DNA of 7,929 nt from an uncultured Oscillospiraceae bacterium (GCA_958448165.1 CAUDCW010000034.1:1-7929), one strand, 5' to 3'; shown: positions 1 through 6,222, numbered from the stretch's first letter. The notes: a model not told the origin generated them from the letters alone. Program-made: numbers and translations.

Positions 1-50
1 ATAAAGAAAGAAAAAATAAAAAAACAATAAGCAAATTTTTTTATTTTCTC

Positions 51-170
51 TCTGCCGTATATACGAAGTCGCTAATATATGTGTGTATGTGTGTGATAAT
101 GAAGAATTTCGGAGAGCGGCAGAGAAAAGTATTAAAAAAAGGTAAATTTCTGAAAAAATCATTCGGCAGA
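51..170. promoter_or_regulatory. Three CGGCAGA heptamers upstream of pgk (candidate operator)
   Basis: The heptamer CGGCAGA occurs three times in this AT-rich leader. It is inverted at 51-57 (TCTGCCG) and direct at 117-123 and 164-170. The first two extend to a 9-bp inverted repeat (49-57 with 117-125), and the third ends 3 bp before the proposed -35 box. A perfect 10-bp palindrome, CGTATATACG, lies at 56-65. The placement would suit a repressor or activator site, but I do not recognise the motif. It does not match the known CggR operator or a CcpA cre consensus. The regulatory role is inference. Confidence 0.3.
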
Positions 171-173
171 TAC

Positions 174-202
174 TTGCGTAAAGGTGGATTATGTTATAAA
201 AT
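174..202 (+). promoter_or_regulatory. Probable sigma-A promoter for the pgk cluster
   Basis: A TTGCGT -35-like box at 174-179 is followed after 17 bp by TAAAAT (197-202). The overlapping TATAAA at 195-200 is preceded by TG at 192-193, which gives an extended -10 (TGnTATAAA). Transcription would start near 207-209, leaving a 5' UTR of about 80 nt. The -35 match is partial, so the extended -10 is the stronger part of the call. Confidence 0.5.
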
Positions 203-222
203 AAAATAGTAAATGTTAATTT

Positions 223-258
223 ATTCACAAGCGTTTATTCATACGCTGTGCTGTGAAT
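223..258 (+). promoter_or_regulatory. 5' UTR stem-loop ahead of pgk
   Basis: ATTCACA (223-229) pairs with TGTGAAT (252-258). Inside, GCGT (231-234) pairs with ACGC (243-246) around an 8-nt loop, with an asymmetric internal loop between the two helices. The structure ends 15 nt before the ribosome binding site, so it does not block it. A role in mRNA 5'-end stability or as a protein-binding leader is inference. Confidence 0.4.
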
Positions 259-288
259 GGATAAAGCAGAAAGAAAGGAAGTACTAAT

Positions 289-1503
289 ATGAATTTTTTA
301 AGCAAAGTAACTGTTGACGACATCAACGTAAACGGCAAAAGAGTTCTCGTTCGCTGTGACTTCAACGTACCGCTCAAGGACGGCATTATCACAAACGACA
401 ACAGAATTCAGGCGGCACTCCCGACAATCAAAAAGCTTATCTCAGACGGCGGCAAGGTTATCCTCTGCTCACACCTCGGCAAGCCGAAGAACGGCCCTGA
501 GGAGAAGTTCTCACTTGCTCCTGTTGCAGTAAGACTTTCCGAGCTTCTCGGTCAGGACGTTGTTTTCGCAAACGATGACGAGGTTGTAGGCGAGAACGCA
601 AAGGCAGCGGTTGCCGCTATGAACAACGGCGATGTTGTTCTTCTTCAGAATACACGTTTCAGAAAAGAAGAAACAAAGAACCTTGAGCCGTTCAGCTCAG
701 AGCTTGCTTCTCTTGCAGATGTATATGTTATGGACGCTTTCGGCAGTGCTCACAGAGCACACTGCTCAACAGCAGGCGTTACAGACCACATCAAGGATAC
801 AGCAGTAGGTTACCTTATGCAGAAGGAAATCAACTACCTCGGCAACGCTGTTGAATCACCGGTAAGACCGTTTGTTGCAATCCTCGGCGGTGCAAAGGTT
901 GCTGACAAGCTCAACGTTATTTCAAACCTCCTCGAGAAGTGCGACACACTCATCATCGGCGGCGGTATGGCTTACACATTCCTTAAGGCTAAGGGCTATG
1001 AAACAGGCACATCACTTGTTGACGACACAAAGGTTGACTACTGCAAAGAGATGATTGCAAAGGCAGAGAGCCTCGGCAAGAAGCTTCTTCTCCCGGTTGA
1101 CACAACAATCGCAGCAAGCTTCCCTGACCCGATCGACGCTGAAATCGAGGTTGAGAATGTACCGTCAGACGCAATTCCTGCTGATAAGATGGGTCTTGAC
1201 ATCGGCACTGAAACTGCTAAGCTTTATGCTGAGGCTGTTAAGTCTGCTAAGACTGTTGTATGGAACGGTCCTATGGGCGTATTCGAGAACCCGACTCTTG
1301 CAAAGGGCACAATCGCAGTTGCTCAGGCTCTTGCGGATACAGACGCTACAACAATCATCGGCGGCGGCGACAGCGCAGCGGCTGTTATGCAGCTTGGCTT
1401 TGCTGACAAGATGAGCCACATCTCAACAGGCGGCGGCGCTTCTCTTGAGTATCTCGAGGGCAAGGTGCTTCCGGGCATTGCCTGCATCGCTGACAAAAAC
1501 TAA
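289..1503 (+). CDS. pgk: Phosphoglycerate kinase
   Basis: This cytoplasmic glycolytic enzyme transfers the phosphate of 1,3-bisphosphoglycerate to ADP, giving 3-phosphoglycerate and ATP. The 404-residue protein is full length for bacterial PGK. Visible signatures in order are RCDFNVPL (22-29), the substrate-binding Arg in DNR (39), SHLGKPK (61-67), LLQNTRF (118-124), DAFGSAHRAH (149-158), GGAKVADK at the hinge (200-207), GGGDSAAA in the nucleotide lobe (358-365) and STGGGASLE near the C terminus (379-387). The start is set by AAAGGAAG at 274-281, 7 nt before the ATG. It is the first gene of the cluster pgk-tpiA-pyrE-gpmI. No gap gene precedes it within the 288 bp available. Identification by signature is essentially certain. 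Confidence 0.98.
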   Translation: MNFLSKVTVDDINVNGKRVLVRCDFNVPLKDGIITNDNRIQAALPTIKKLISDGGKVILCSHLGKPKNGPEEKFSLAPVAVRLSELLGQDVVFANDDEVVGENAKAAVAAMNNGDVVLLQNTRFRKEETKNLEPFSSELASLADVYVMDAFGSAHRAHCSTAGVTDHIKDTAVGYLMQKEINYLGNAVESPVRPFVAILGGAKVADKLNVISNLLEKCDTLIIGGGMAYTFLKAKGYETGTSLVDDTKVDYCKEMIAKAESLGKKLLLPVDTTIAASFPDPIDAEIEVENVPSDAIPADKMGLDIGTETAKLYAEAVKSAKTVVWNGPMGVFENPTLAKGTIAVAQALADTDATTIIGGGDSAAAVMQLGFADKMSHISTGGGASLEYLEGKVLPGIACIADKN

Positions 1504-1519
1504 TTAATATATGAGTATC

Positions 1520-1553
1520 GGGCGGACAACATATGGAATATGACTGTTCGCCC
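1520..1553 (+). promoter_or_regulatory. Intercistronic hairpin between pgk and tpiA
   Basis: GGGCGGACA (1520-1528) pairs with TGTTCGCCC (1545-1553) with one G-U pair. An inner helix, CATAT (1530-1534) with ATATG (1538-1542), closes a 3-nt loop. The 34-nt stem-loop is strong, but only AATTT follows and not a U-run. It is therefore a poor intrinsic terminator. An attenuator or a processing and stability element that sets pgk above the downstream genes is plausible inference. Confidence 0.55.
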
Positions 1554-1596
1554 AATTTAATATCTCGCTTCAATAAAACTGAAAGGAAGAATAAAA

Positions 1597-2364
1597 ATGA
1601 ACAAGGCTAAAAGAAAGGCAGTTATCGCCGGAAACTGGAAAATGAACAAGACTCCTGCAGAGGCTAAGGAGCTTCTTACAGCGGTTGCTCCGCTCGTTAA
1701 GGATGCAGATTGCGAGGTTATCGCCTGCGTACCGTTTGTAGATTTGCAGACAGCACTTGACGCTACACAGGGCACAAACGTAAAAATCGGCGCTGAAAAC
1801 TGCCACTGGGCAGAGAGCGGCGCTTTCACAGGCGAAATTTCTGCTCCGATGCTCGCTTCAATGGGCGTTGAGTATGTAGTGCTCGGTCACAGCGAGAGAA
1901 GACAGTACTTCGGCGAAACAGACGAAACTGTAAACAAGAGAACAAAGGCTGCTCTTGCATCAGGCTTAAAGCCAATCGTTTGCGTTGGCGAGCTTCTCTG
2001 GGAGCGTGAGTGCAACATCACAGAAGAGGTTATCGCAAGACAGATTAAGCTTGATTTGTGGGACGTTACAGAGGACGAGCTTAAGAATATCATCATCGCT
2101 TATGAGCCGGTTTGGGCTATCGGCACAGGCAAAACCGCAACAGCCGAGCAGGCTGAAGAGGTTTGCGCATTTATCCGTGCAACAGTTGCAAAGCTTTACA
2201 ACCAGGAAGCAGCAGACGCTCTTACAATTCAGTACGGCGGCTCAATGAACGACGGCAACGCAGACGAGCTTCTCAGCAAGGTTAATGTTGACGGCGGTCT
2301 TATCGGCGGAGCATCACTTGTTGCCGAGAAATTCGCAGCAATCGTTAAGGCTGCAAGCAAATAA
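1597..2364 (+). CDS. tpiA: Triose-phosphate isomerase
   Basis: This enzyme interconverts dihydroxyacetone phosphate and glyceraldehyde 3-phosphate in the cytoplasm. The 255 residues form a normal TIM barrel. GNWKMNK carries catalytic Lys15, LGHSERR (96-102) the electrophilic His98, and AYEPVWAIGTGKTA (168-181) the catalytic base Glu170 plus flexible loop 6. The phosphate-binding ends are YGGS (213-216) and the GGLIGGASL stretch (233-241). In the segment after CVGE, the more usual LEER reads LLWER, a minor lineage variant. The ribosome binding site AAAGGAAG (1582-1589) sits 7 nt before the ATG, with the same sequence and spacing as for pgk. The gene lies 93 bp after pgk, across a hairpin, and 24 bp before pyrE. 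Confidence 0.98.
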   Translation: MNKAKRKAVIAGNWKMNKTPAEAKELLTAVAPLVKDADCEVIACVPFVDLQTALDATQGTNVKIGAENCHWAESGAFTGEISAPMLASMGVEYVVLGHSERRQYFGETDETVNKRTKAALASGLKPIVCVGELLWERECNITEEVIARQIKLDLWDVTEDELKNIIIAYEPVWAIGTGKTATAEQAEEVCAFIRATVAKLYNQEAADALTIQYGGSMNDGNADELLSKVNVDGGLIGGASLVAEKFAAIVKAASK

Positions 2365-2388
2365 TTAAAGAAAACGGAGATAATAGTT

Positions 2389-2913
2389 ATGACTAAAGAG
2401 CAAGTAGCAAAGAAAATCTATGAGCTTTCACATATCACAGGCGAGTTTCTGCTCCGTTCGGGTCAGATTTCAAACGAGTATTTTGATAAATACCTCTTTG
2501 AGGCTAACCCCGAGGTATTAAGCGAGATTGCAAAGATTATGTCAGATCTTATTCCCGAGGGTACAGAGGTTATAGCAGGTCTTGAGATGGGCGGAATTCC
2601 GGTTGTTACCGCAATTTCACTCAACACAGGTATGCAGGCTGCTTTCGTAAGAAAGAAAGCCAAGGAATACGGCACCTGCAAGCTTGCCGAGGGTGCAGAC
2701 GTTGAGGGCAAGAGGGTTCTTATCATCGAGGACGTTGTAACAACAGGCGGCGCTATCATTGACGGCGTAAGAGAGCTGAGAAAGAAAGGCGCAATCGTTG
2801 AGAATGTGCTTTGCGTTATTCAGAGAGCCGACAAGGCAACCGATATTCTTGCAGCAGAGGGCTTGAAGCTTATCCCTGCGTTTACAATGGATTATATTAA
2901 GGCTCAGGTTTAA
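2389..2913 (+). CDS. pyrE: Orotate phosphoribosyltransferase
   Basis: The protein transfers the phosphoribosyl group of PRPP to orotate, forming orotidine 5'-monophosphate in de novo pyrimidine synthesis. It is short at 174 residues, against 200-213 for the E. coli type, but complete. FLLRSGQISNEYFDKY (20-35) is the N-terminal substrate region, FVRKKAKEYGT (86-96) the Arg/Lys PRPP loop, and VLIIEDVVTTGGA (110-122) the classic PRPP-binding motif. The short form resembles the compact variant of several Firmicutes and archaea. CGGAG at 2375-2379 sits 9 nt before the ATG. The gene lies between tpiA and gpmI with tight spacing and no own promoter visible, so it is probably expressed with glycolysis. 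I see no pyr attenuator or PyrR-binding leader. Orotate specificity is favoured over another PRTase by the N-terminal motif. Confidence 0.92.
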   Translation: MTKEQVAKKIYELSHITGEFLLRSGQISNEYFDKYLFEANPEVLSEIAKIMSDLIPEGTEVIAGLEMGGIPVVTAISLNTGMQAAFVRKKAKEYGTCKLAEGADVEGKRVLIIEDVVTTGGAIIDGVRELRKKGAIVENVLCVIQRADKATDILAAEGLKLIPAFTMDYIKAQV

Positions 2914-2936
2914 GAGATGCTGGCAGCATTTCTGAA

Positions 2937-2951
2937 CCTTTGTGAAAGGGG
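2937..2951 (+). promoter_or_regulatory. Hairpin covering the gpmI ribosome binding site
   Basis: CCTTT (2937-2941) can pair with AAAGG (2945-2949) around a 3-nt loop. AAAGGGG (2945-2951) is the only Shine-Dalgarno-like sequence before gpmI, so this small stem would partly mask it. A second palindrome, ATGCTG-G-CAGCAT, lies just upstream at 2917-2929. Translational tuning is inference, and the stem is short. Confidence 0.35.
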
Positions 2952-2954
2952 TTT

Positions 2955-4478
2955 ATGTCTAATATGAAAAAACCGGTAGCATTGATTATTATGGATGGCT
3001 TCGGCAACGGAGAAAAAAATAACGGCAATGCAATTTTTGACGCAAAAAAGCCAAATCTTGACAGACTGTTTTCAGAAAATCCGCTCACCGAAATCGGCGC
3101 AAGCGGACTTGACGTTGGTCTGCCGGACGGTCAGATGGGCAACAGTGAGGTCGGCCACACAAATATCGGCGCAGGCAGAATTGTTTATCAGGAGCTTACA
3201 AGAATTACAAAGGCTGTTGAGAAAGGCACATTTTTTGAAAACGAGGCTTTCTTAAAGGCTATTGCAAATGTAAAGGAAAATAACTCTGCGCTTCACCTTT
3301 ACGGACTTTTGTCCGACGGCGGTGTTCACAGCCACAACACACACCTTTATGCTCTTTTAGAGCTTGCCAAAAAGCAGGGTCTTGAAAAGGTTTATGTTCA
3401 CGCATTCCTTGACGGACGTGACGTTCCGCCAAGCAGCGGCGCTTCATTTGTTGAGGCTTGCCAGAACAAGATGAACGAAATCGGCGTCGGCACAATCGCA
3501 ACCGTTATGGGCCGCTACTATGCAATGGACAGAGATAACCGTTGGGAGAGAGTTGAAAAGGCTTATGCCGCAATGGTTTACGGCGAGGGCAATAAGGCTC
3601 AGGACGCTGTTCAGGCTGTCAAGGATTCATACGCAAACGAGGTAACAGACGAGTTTGTTATCCCGACAGTTTGCGCCGAGAACGCAACAATAAAGGCAAA
3701 CGATTCAGTAATCTTCTTCAACTTCCGCCCCGACAGAGCAAGAGAAATCACACGTTGCTTTGTTGACCCTGATTTTTCAGGCTTTGAGAGAAGATGCGGC
3801 TTCTTCCCATTGACATATGTTTGTCTTACTCAGTATGACGCAACAATGCCGAATGTTGAGGTTGCCTTCAAGCCGCAGTCGCTCAAGAATACTATGGGCG
3901 AGTATATATCAAACCAGGGTATGACCCAGCTGCGAATCGCCGAAACAGAGAAGTACGCTCATGTAACCTTCTTCTACAACGGCGGCGTTGAAAAGACATA
4001 TCCGGGCGAGGACAGAGTTCTTGTAAAATCGCCTAAGGTTGCAACCTATGATATGCAGCCGGAGATGAGTGCATATGAGGTTACCGACAAGTGCGTTGAA
4101 CGCATTTTAAGCGGCGAGTACGATATGATTATCCTCAACTTTGCAAACTGCGATATGGTAGGTCACACAGGTGTTCTTGACGCCGCAATCAAGGCTGTTG
4201 AGGCTGTTGACGAGTGCGTCGGCAAGGTGACGGACGCTGTTGCAAAAATGGGCGGTGTTTCGCTTATCACAGCAGACCACGGCAACGCCGACAGAATGAT
4301 TGATACAGACGGCGAGCCGTTCACAGCGCATACAACAAACCTTGTTCCGTTCTGTGTTGTAGGCTATCCCTGCACACTCCGCAGCGGCGGCGTTCTTGCT
4401 GATATTGCCCCGACAATGCTCAAGATTATGGGACTTCCGCAGCCTGAGGAAATGACAGGCAAGAGTATTATTGAATGA
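2955..4478 (+). CDS. gpmI: 2,3-bisphosphoglycerate-independent phosphoglycerate mutase
   Basis: This dimetal (usually Mn2+) enzyme of the alkaline phosphatase superfamily interconverts 3- and 2-phosphoglycerate through a phosphoserine intermediate. The 507 residues match the usual ~510. Seen in order: IIMDGFG with metal ligand Asp14, DGQMGNSEVGH with nucleophile Ser64, LLSDGGVHSH with His125, HAFLDGRDVPP with Asp156, VMGRYYAMDRDNRW, FFNFRPDRAREIT, NFANCDMVGHTG and TADHGNAD, the last two carrying C-terminal metal ligands. The start is ambiguous. The ATG at 2955 is only 3 nt from the GGGG of AAAGGGG. The ATG at 2964 is 12 nt away and gives MKKPVALII, the typical family N terminus. I keep the longer form. 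It is the last gene of the cluster. Confidence 0.97.
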   Translation: MSNMKKPVALIIMDGFGNGEKNNGNAIFDAKKPNLDRLFSENPLTEIGASGLDVGLPDGQMGNSEVGHTNIGAGRIVYQELTRITKAVEKGTFFENEAFLKAIANVKENNSALHLYGLLSDGGVHSHNTHLYALLELAKKQGLEKVYVHAFLDGRDVPPSSGASFVEACQNKMNEIGVGTIATVMGRYYAMDRDNRWERVEKAYAAMVYGEGNKAQDAVQAVKDSYANEVTDEFVIPTVCAENATIKANDSVIFFNFRPDRAREITRCFVDPDFSGFERRCGFFPLTYVCLTQYDATMPNVEVAFKPQSLKNTMGEYISNQGMTQLRIAETEKYAHVTFFYNGGVEKTYPGEDRVLVKSPKVATYDMQPEMSAYEVTDKCVERILSGEYDMIILNFANCDMVGHTGVLDAAIKAVEAVDECVGKVTDAVAKMGGVSLITADHGNADRMIDTDGEPFTAHTTNLVPFCVVGYPCTLRSGGVLADIAPTMLKIMGLPQPEEMTGKSIIE

Positions 4479-4599
4479 TAATTATTTATTATTAGTTTTA
4501 AGTTTTGAGCATTGAGCTATTAATAAAAAGCTTAAATACTGCGTCTCTGAACTGAATTGTCGTTCAGCTTACTAAAAGTGATAACTATAAAAATCAGCC

Positions 4600-4625
4600 C
4601 AGCCTCCCTTTATACAGGGAGGCTG
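4600..4625. terminator. Terminator-like stem-loop after gpmI
   Basis: CAGCCTCCC (4600-4608) and GGGAGGCTG (4617-4625) form a perfect 9-bp stem with an 8-nt loop. It is the first strong hairpin downstream of gpmI, but 122 nt from its stop codon, and no U-run follows directly on the + strand. On the - strand a run of five Ts follows after about 7 nt. It may act as a weak or Rho-assisted terminator, or be one copy of a dispersed CCTCCCT/AGGGAGG repeat (related copy at 4879-4898). Confidence 0.4.
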
Positions 4626-4677
4626 TTGGAGTAAACGGTGATTTTTTAAAAGGATAATTTATAATACTAATACCTAA

Positions 4678-4756
4678 GGAAACACTGAATAAATCACGCT
4701 GAAAGCTGTTTGCACATTTTGCTTGCATATGCACAAACGCTTTAATCAGTGTTCCC
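4678..4756. mobile_element. MITE-like hairpin element (~79 bp)
   Basis: The ends GGAAACACTGA (4678-4688) and TCAGTGTTCCC (4746-4756) are inverted repeats matching at 10 of 11 positions. The complementarity resumes inward: AAAGC (4702-4706) pairs with GCTTT (4739-4743) and GTTTG (4708-4712) with CAAAC (4734-4738). CTAA flanks both sides (4674-4677 and 4756-4759), a possible target duplication. The element has no coding capacity. Small size, terminal inverted repeats and full-length hairpin fit a miniature inverted-repeat transposable element. A structured RNA is the alternative. Confidence 0.45.
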
Positions 4757-4780
4757 TAAAAAAAGCACTTGCATTAAAAC

Positions 4781-4898
4781 GCTCAAAAGGAGCTGACTGA
4801 GAAAGTTCGCTCTGTCTGAACTTTCCTAAACATTCATCAATTCGACCATCTCTCCCACCGTCACGCACAAGCGTGACACCTCCCTCGTCAGAGGGAGG
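4781..4898. repeat. Cluster of four perfect stem-loops
   Basis: Four perfect inverted repeats follow one another: GCTC/GAGC (4781-4793), GAAAGTTC/GAACTTTC (4801-4808 with 4818-4825), GTCACGC/GCGTGAC (4860-4866 with 4871-4877, loop ACAA) and CCTCCCTC/GAGGGAGG (4879-4886 with 4891-4898, loop GTCA). The last two are separated by a single base. The GTCACGC plus CCTCCCTC pair resembles dispersed intergenic repeats that I associate with Clostridia genomes, but I cannot name the family. Strand and function are unknown. Confidence 0.5.
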
Positions 4899-4955
4899 CA
4901 AGGATACTATCCGACTTTTTCTTAAATTAAAGAGCCGCTTGCGGCGATAACCGCA

Positions 4956-4979
4956 ATTATGCATTATGCATTATGCATT
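4956..4979. repeat. Tandem ATTATGC heptamer repeat
   Basis: The heptamer ATTATGC is present three times in a row (4956-4976), followed by a partial copy. Such ATTATGC arrays at the edge of intergenic repeat clusters may mark element ends. No function is visible. Confidence 0.7.
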
Positions 4980-5057
4980 GTGAATTAACTTCGACACTTC
5001 ACTCTGAATATCGAGAAATTATTTTCAAGAAAAATCTGACTTTTTTCGCCATTGCTC

Positions 5058-5086
5058 TTTATATTTTTGAAATAATAATGTATAAT
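5058..5086 (+). promoter_or_regulatory. Probable sigma-A promoter for fba
   Basis: TTTATA (5058-5063, 4 of 6 to consensus) lies 17 bp before a perfect TATAAT (5081-5086). Transcription would begin near 5092-5094, giving a leader of about 55 nt. The leader contains CTGTGG twice (5101-5106 and 5111-5116), a 10-bp-period direct repeat that could be a regulator site. Confidence 0.6.
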
Positions 5087-5148
5087 ATATTGGTAAATCC
5101 CTGTGGTAATCTGTGGGGAACAAGAATTAATAAAACGGAGTGATAAAA

Positions 5149-6015
5149 ATGGCATTGGTAAACGCAAAGGAAATGCTTACTAAAGCAAAAGAGGGCCACT
5201 ATGCAGTTGGCCAGTTCAACATCAACAATCTTGAATGGACAAAGGCTATTCTTCTTACAGCACAGGAATTGAACTCACCGGTAATTCTCGGTGTTTCTGA
5301 GGGTGCAGGCAAATATATGTGCGGCTACAAGACGGTTGTAGGCATGGTAAACGGTATGCTCGAGGAGCTTAACATCACTGTTCCGGTTGCACTTCACCTT
5401 GACCACGGCTCATACGAAGGCGCAAAGGCTTGCATCGCAGCAGGCTTCAGCTCAATTATGTTTGACGGCTCACATTATCCGATTGAGGAGAATGTTGAAA
5501 AGACAAAGGAGCTTGTTTCTATCTGTAACGAAAAGGGCCTTTCAATTGAGGCTGAGGTTGGTTCAATCGGCGGCGAGGAAGACGGCGTTATCGGCGCAGG
5601 CGAATGTGCAGACCCGCAGGAATGCAAAATGATTGCAGACCTCGGCGTTACAATGCTCGCAGCAGGTATCGGCAACATTCACGGCAAATATCCCGAGAAC
5701 TGGGCAGGCTTGAGCTTTGAAACTCTTGACGCTGTTCAGCAGCTCACAGGCAAAATGCCTCTCGTTCTTCACGGCGGCACAGGTATCCCGGCTGATATGA
5801 TCAAGAAGGCTATAAGCCTCGGCGTTTCAAAGATCAATGTTAACACAGAGTGCCAGCTTGCTTTTGCTGCTGCTACAAGAGAGTATATCGAGGCAGGCAA
5901 GGATCAGCAGGGTAAGGGCTTTGACCCGAGAAAGCTTCTCGCTCCGGGCTTTGATGCTATCAAGGCAACCGTAAAAGAGAAGATGGAGCTGTTCGGCTCT
6001 GTCGGCAAGGCTTGA
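5149..6015 (+). CDS. fba: Class II fructose-1,6-bisphosphate aldolase
   Basis: This zinc-dependent cytoplasmic enzyme cleaves fructose 1,6-bisphosphate to dihydroxyacetone phosphate and glyceraldehyde 3-phosphate. At 288 residues it has the length of the Gram-positive FbaA type (about 285). LHLDHGS carries catalytic Asp85 and zinc ligand His86, EAEVGSIGGEEDG (134-146) the metal-site Glu136 and a glycine loop, NIHGKYP zinc ligand His178, and VLHGGTGIP zinc ligand His208 plus the phosphate loop. INVNTE (229-234) completes the phosphate site. The ATG at 5149 was chosen because GGAG (5137-5140) sits 8 nt upstream. The GTG at 5140 overlaps that site. The gene is monocistronic, with its own promoter and a strong terminator. 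A tagatose-bisphosphate or other class II aldolase is possible but less likely beside glycolytic genes. Confidence 0.96.
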   Translation: MALVNAKEMLTKAKEGHYAVGQFNINNLEWTKAILLTAQELNSPVILGVSEGAGKYMCGYKTVVGMVNGMLEELNITVPVALHLDHGSYEGAKACIAAGFSSIMFDGSHYPIEENVEKTKELVSICNEKGLSIEAEVGSIGGEEDGVIGAGECADPQECKMIADLGVTMLAAGIGNIHGKYPENWAGLSFETLDAVQQLTGKMPLVLHGGTGIPADMIKKAISLGVSKINVNTECQLAFAAATREYIEAGKDQQGKGFDPRKLLAPGFDAIKATVKEKMELFGSVGKA

Positions 6016-6046
6016 TTTAACGGGTTGAGATAATAATAGACGTATT

Positions 6047-6077
6047 ACGGCATTTCCGATTTGGAAATGCCGTTTTT
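6047..6077 (+). terminator. Intrinsic terminator after fba
   Basis: ACGGCATTTCC (6047-6057) and GGAAATGCCGT (6063-6073) form a perfect 11-bp stem with a 5-nt loop, running directly into five Ts (6073-6077). GAGATA (6027-6032) and TATCTC (6077-6082) can add outer pairing. It starts 31 nt after the fba stop codon. Confidence 0.93.
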
Positions 6078-6193
6078 ATCTCTTGTATATTACATTTCAA
6101 ACCACACAATATATAGACCTTGAATAAAAAAGAAATGATAAAAATATAAGGTTTGCATAAAATTTTGTTCAAAATTTGTAAATTTATTCCCTC

Positions 6194-6222
6194 TTGAAAT
6201 TACCATTTGGGTGTTATATAAT
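6194..6222 (+). promoter_or_regulatory. Near-consensus sigma-A promoter upstream of the galE relic
   Basis: TTGAAA (6194-6199) is spaced 17 bp from a perfect TATAAT (6217-6222). It is the best promoter match in the window. The start site would be near 6229, giving a ~92-nt leader with small hairpins: GCTA/TAGC at 6253-6266 and ATGCCA/TGGCAT at 6280-6299. Confidence 0.7.

Larger units (their letters stand above)
4479..5148. other. Long repeat-rich non-coding spacer between gpmI and fba
   Basis: No credible gene is present on either strand over 670 bp. From left to right the spacer holds an AT-rich segment with a weak CTGAAC/GTTCAG stem (4547-4567), a CCTCCC/GGGAGG stem-loop (4600-4625), a hairpin element with terminal inverted repeats (4678-4756), a run of perfect stem-loops (4781-4898), a GCCGC-TT-GCGGC palindrome in 4934-4945, tandem ATTATGC copies (4956-4979), and then the fba promoter and leader. 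The density of palindromes suggests accumulated small mobile or regulatory RNA elements. Confidence 0.7.

Noticed and set aside
1055..1414. 119-codon open frame inside pgk (and other overlapping frames in pgk, tpiA, pyrE, gpmI, fba)
   Set aside because: They lie wholly within confidently identified genes, have low-complexity Leu/Ser/Arg-rich composition and no ribosome binding site; they are shadows of the coding bias.
2365..2388. Pyrimidine-responsive attenuator ahead of pyrE
   Set aside because: The gap is only 24 nt, with a ribosome binding site and no hairpin.
4491..4567. Intrinsic terminator directly after gpmI
   Set aside because: Only weak AT-rich pairings and a 6-bp stem without a U-run are present.
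4746..4964. 72-codon minus-strand frame across the spacer
   Set aside because: It is made of the stem-loop repeats themselves (a SLPPSDEGG-type peptide arises from the CCTCCCTC hairpin), which is a known kind of spurious prediction; no independent support.
4956..4979. CRISPR array
   Set aside because: The repeats are 7 bp and directly tandem, without spacers or cas genes.
5140..5148. GTG start for fba at 5140
   Set aside because: It overlaps the GGAG ribosome binding site that serves the ATG at 5149.
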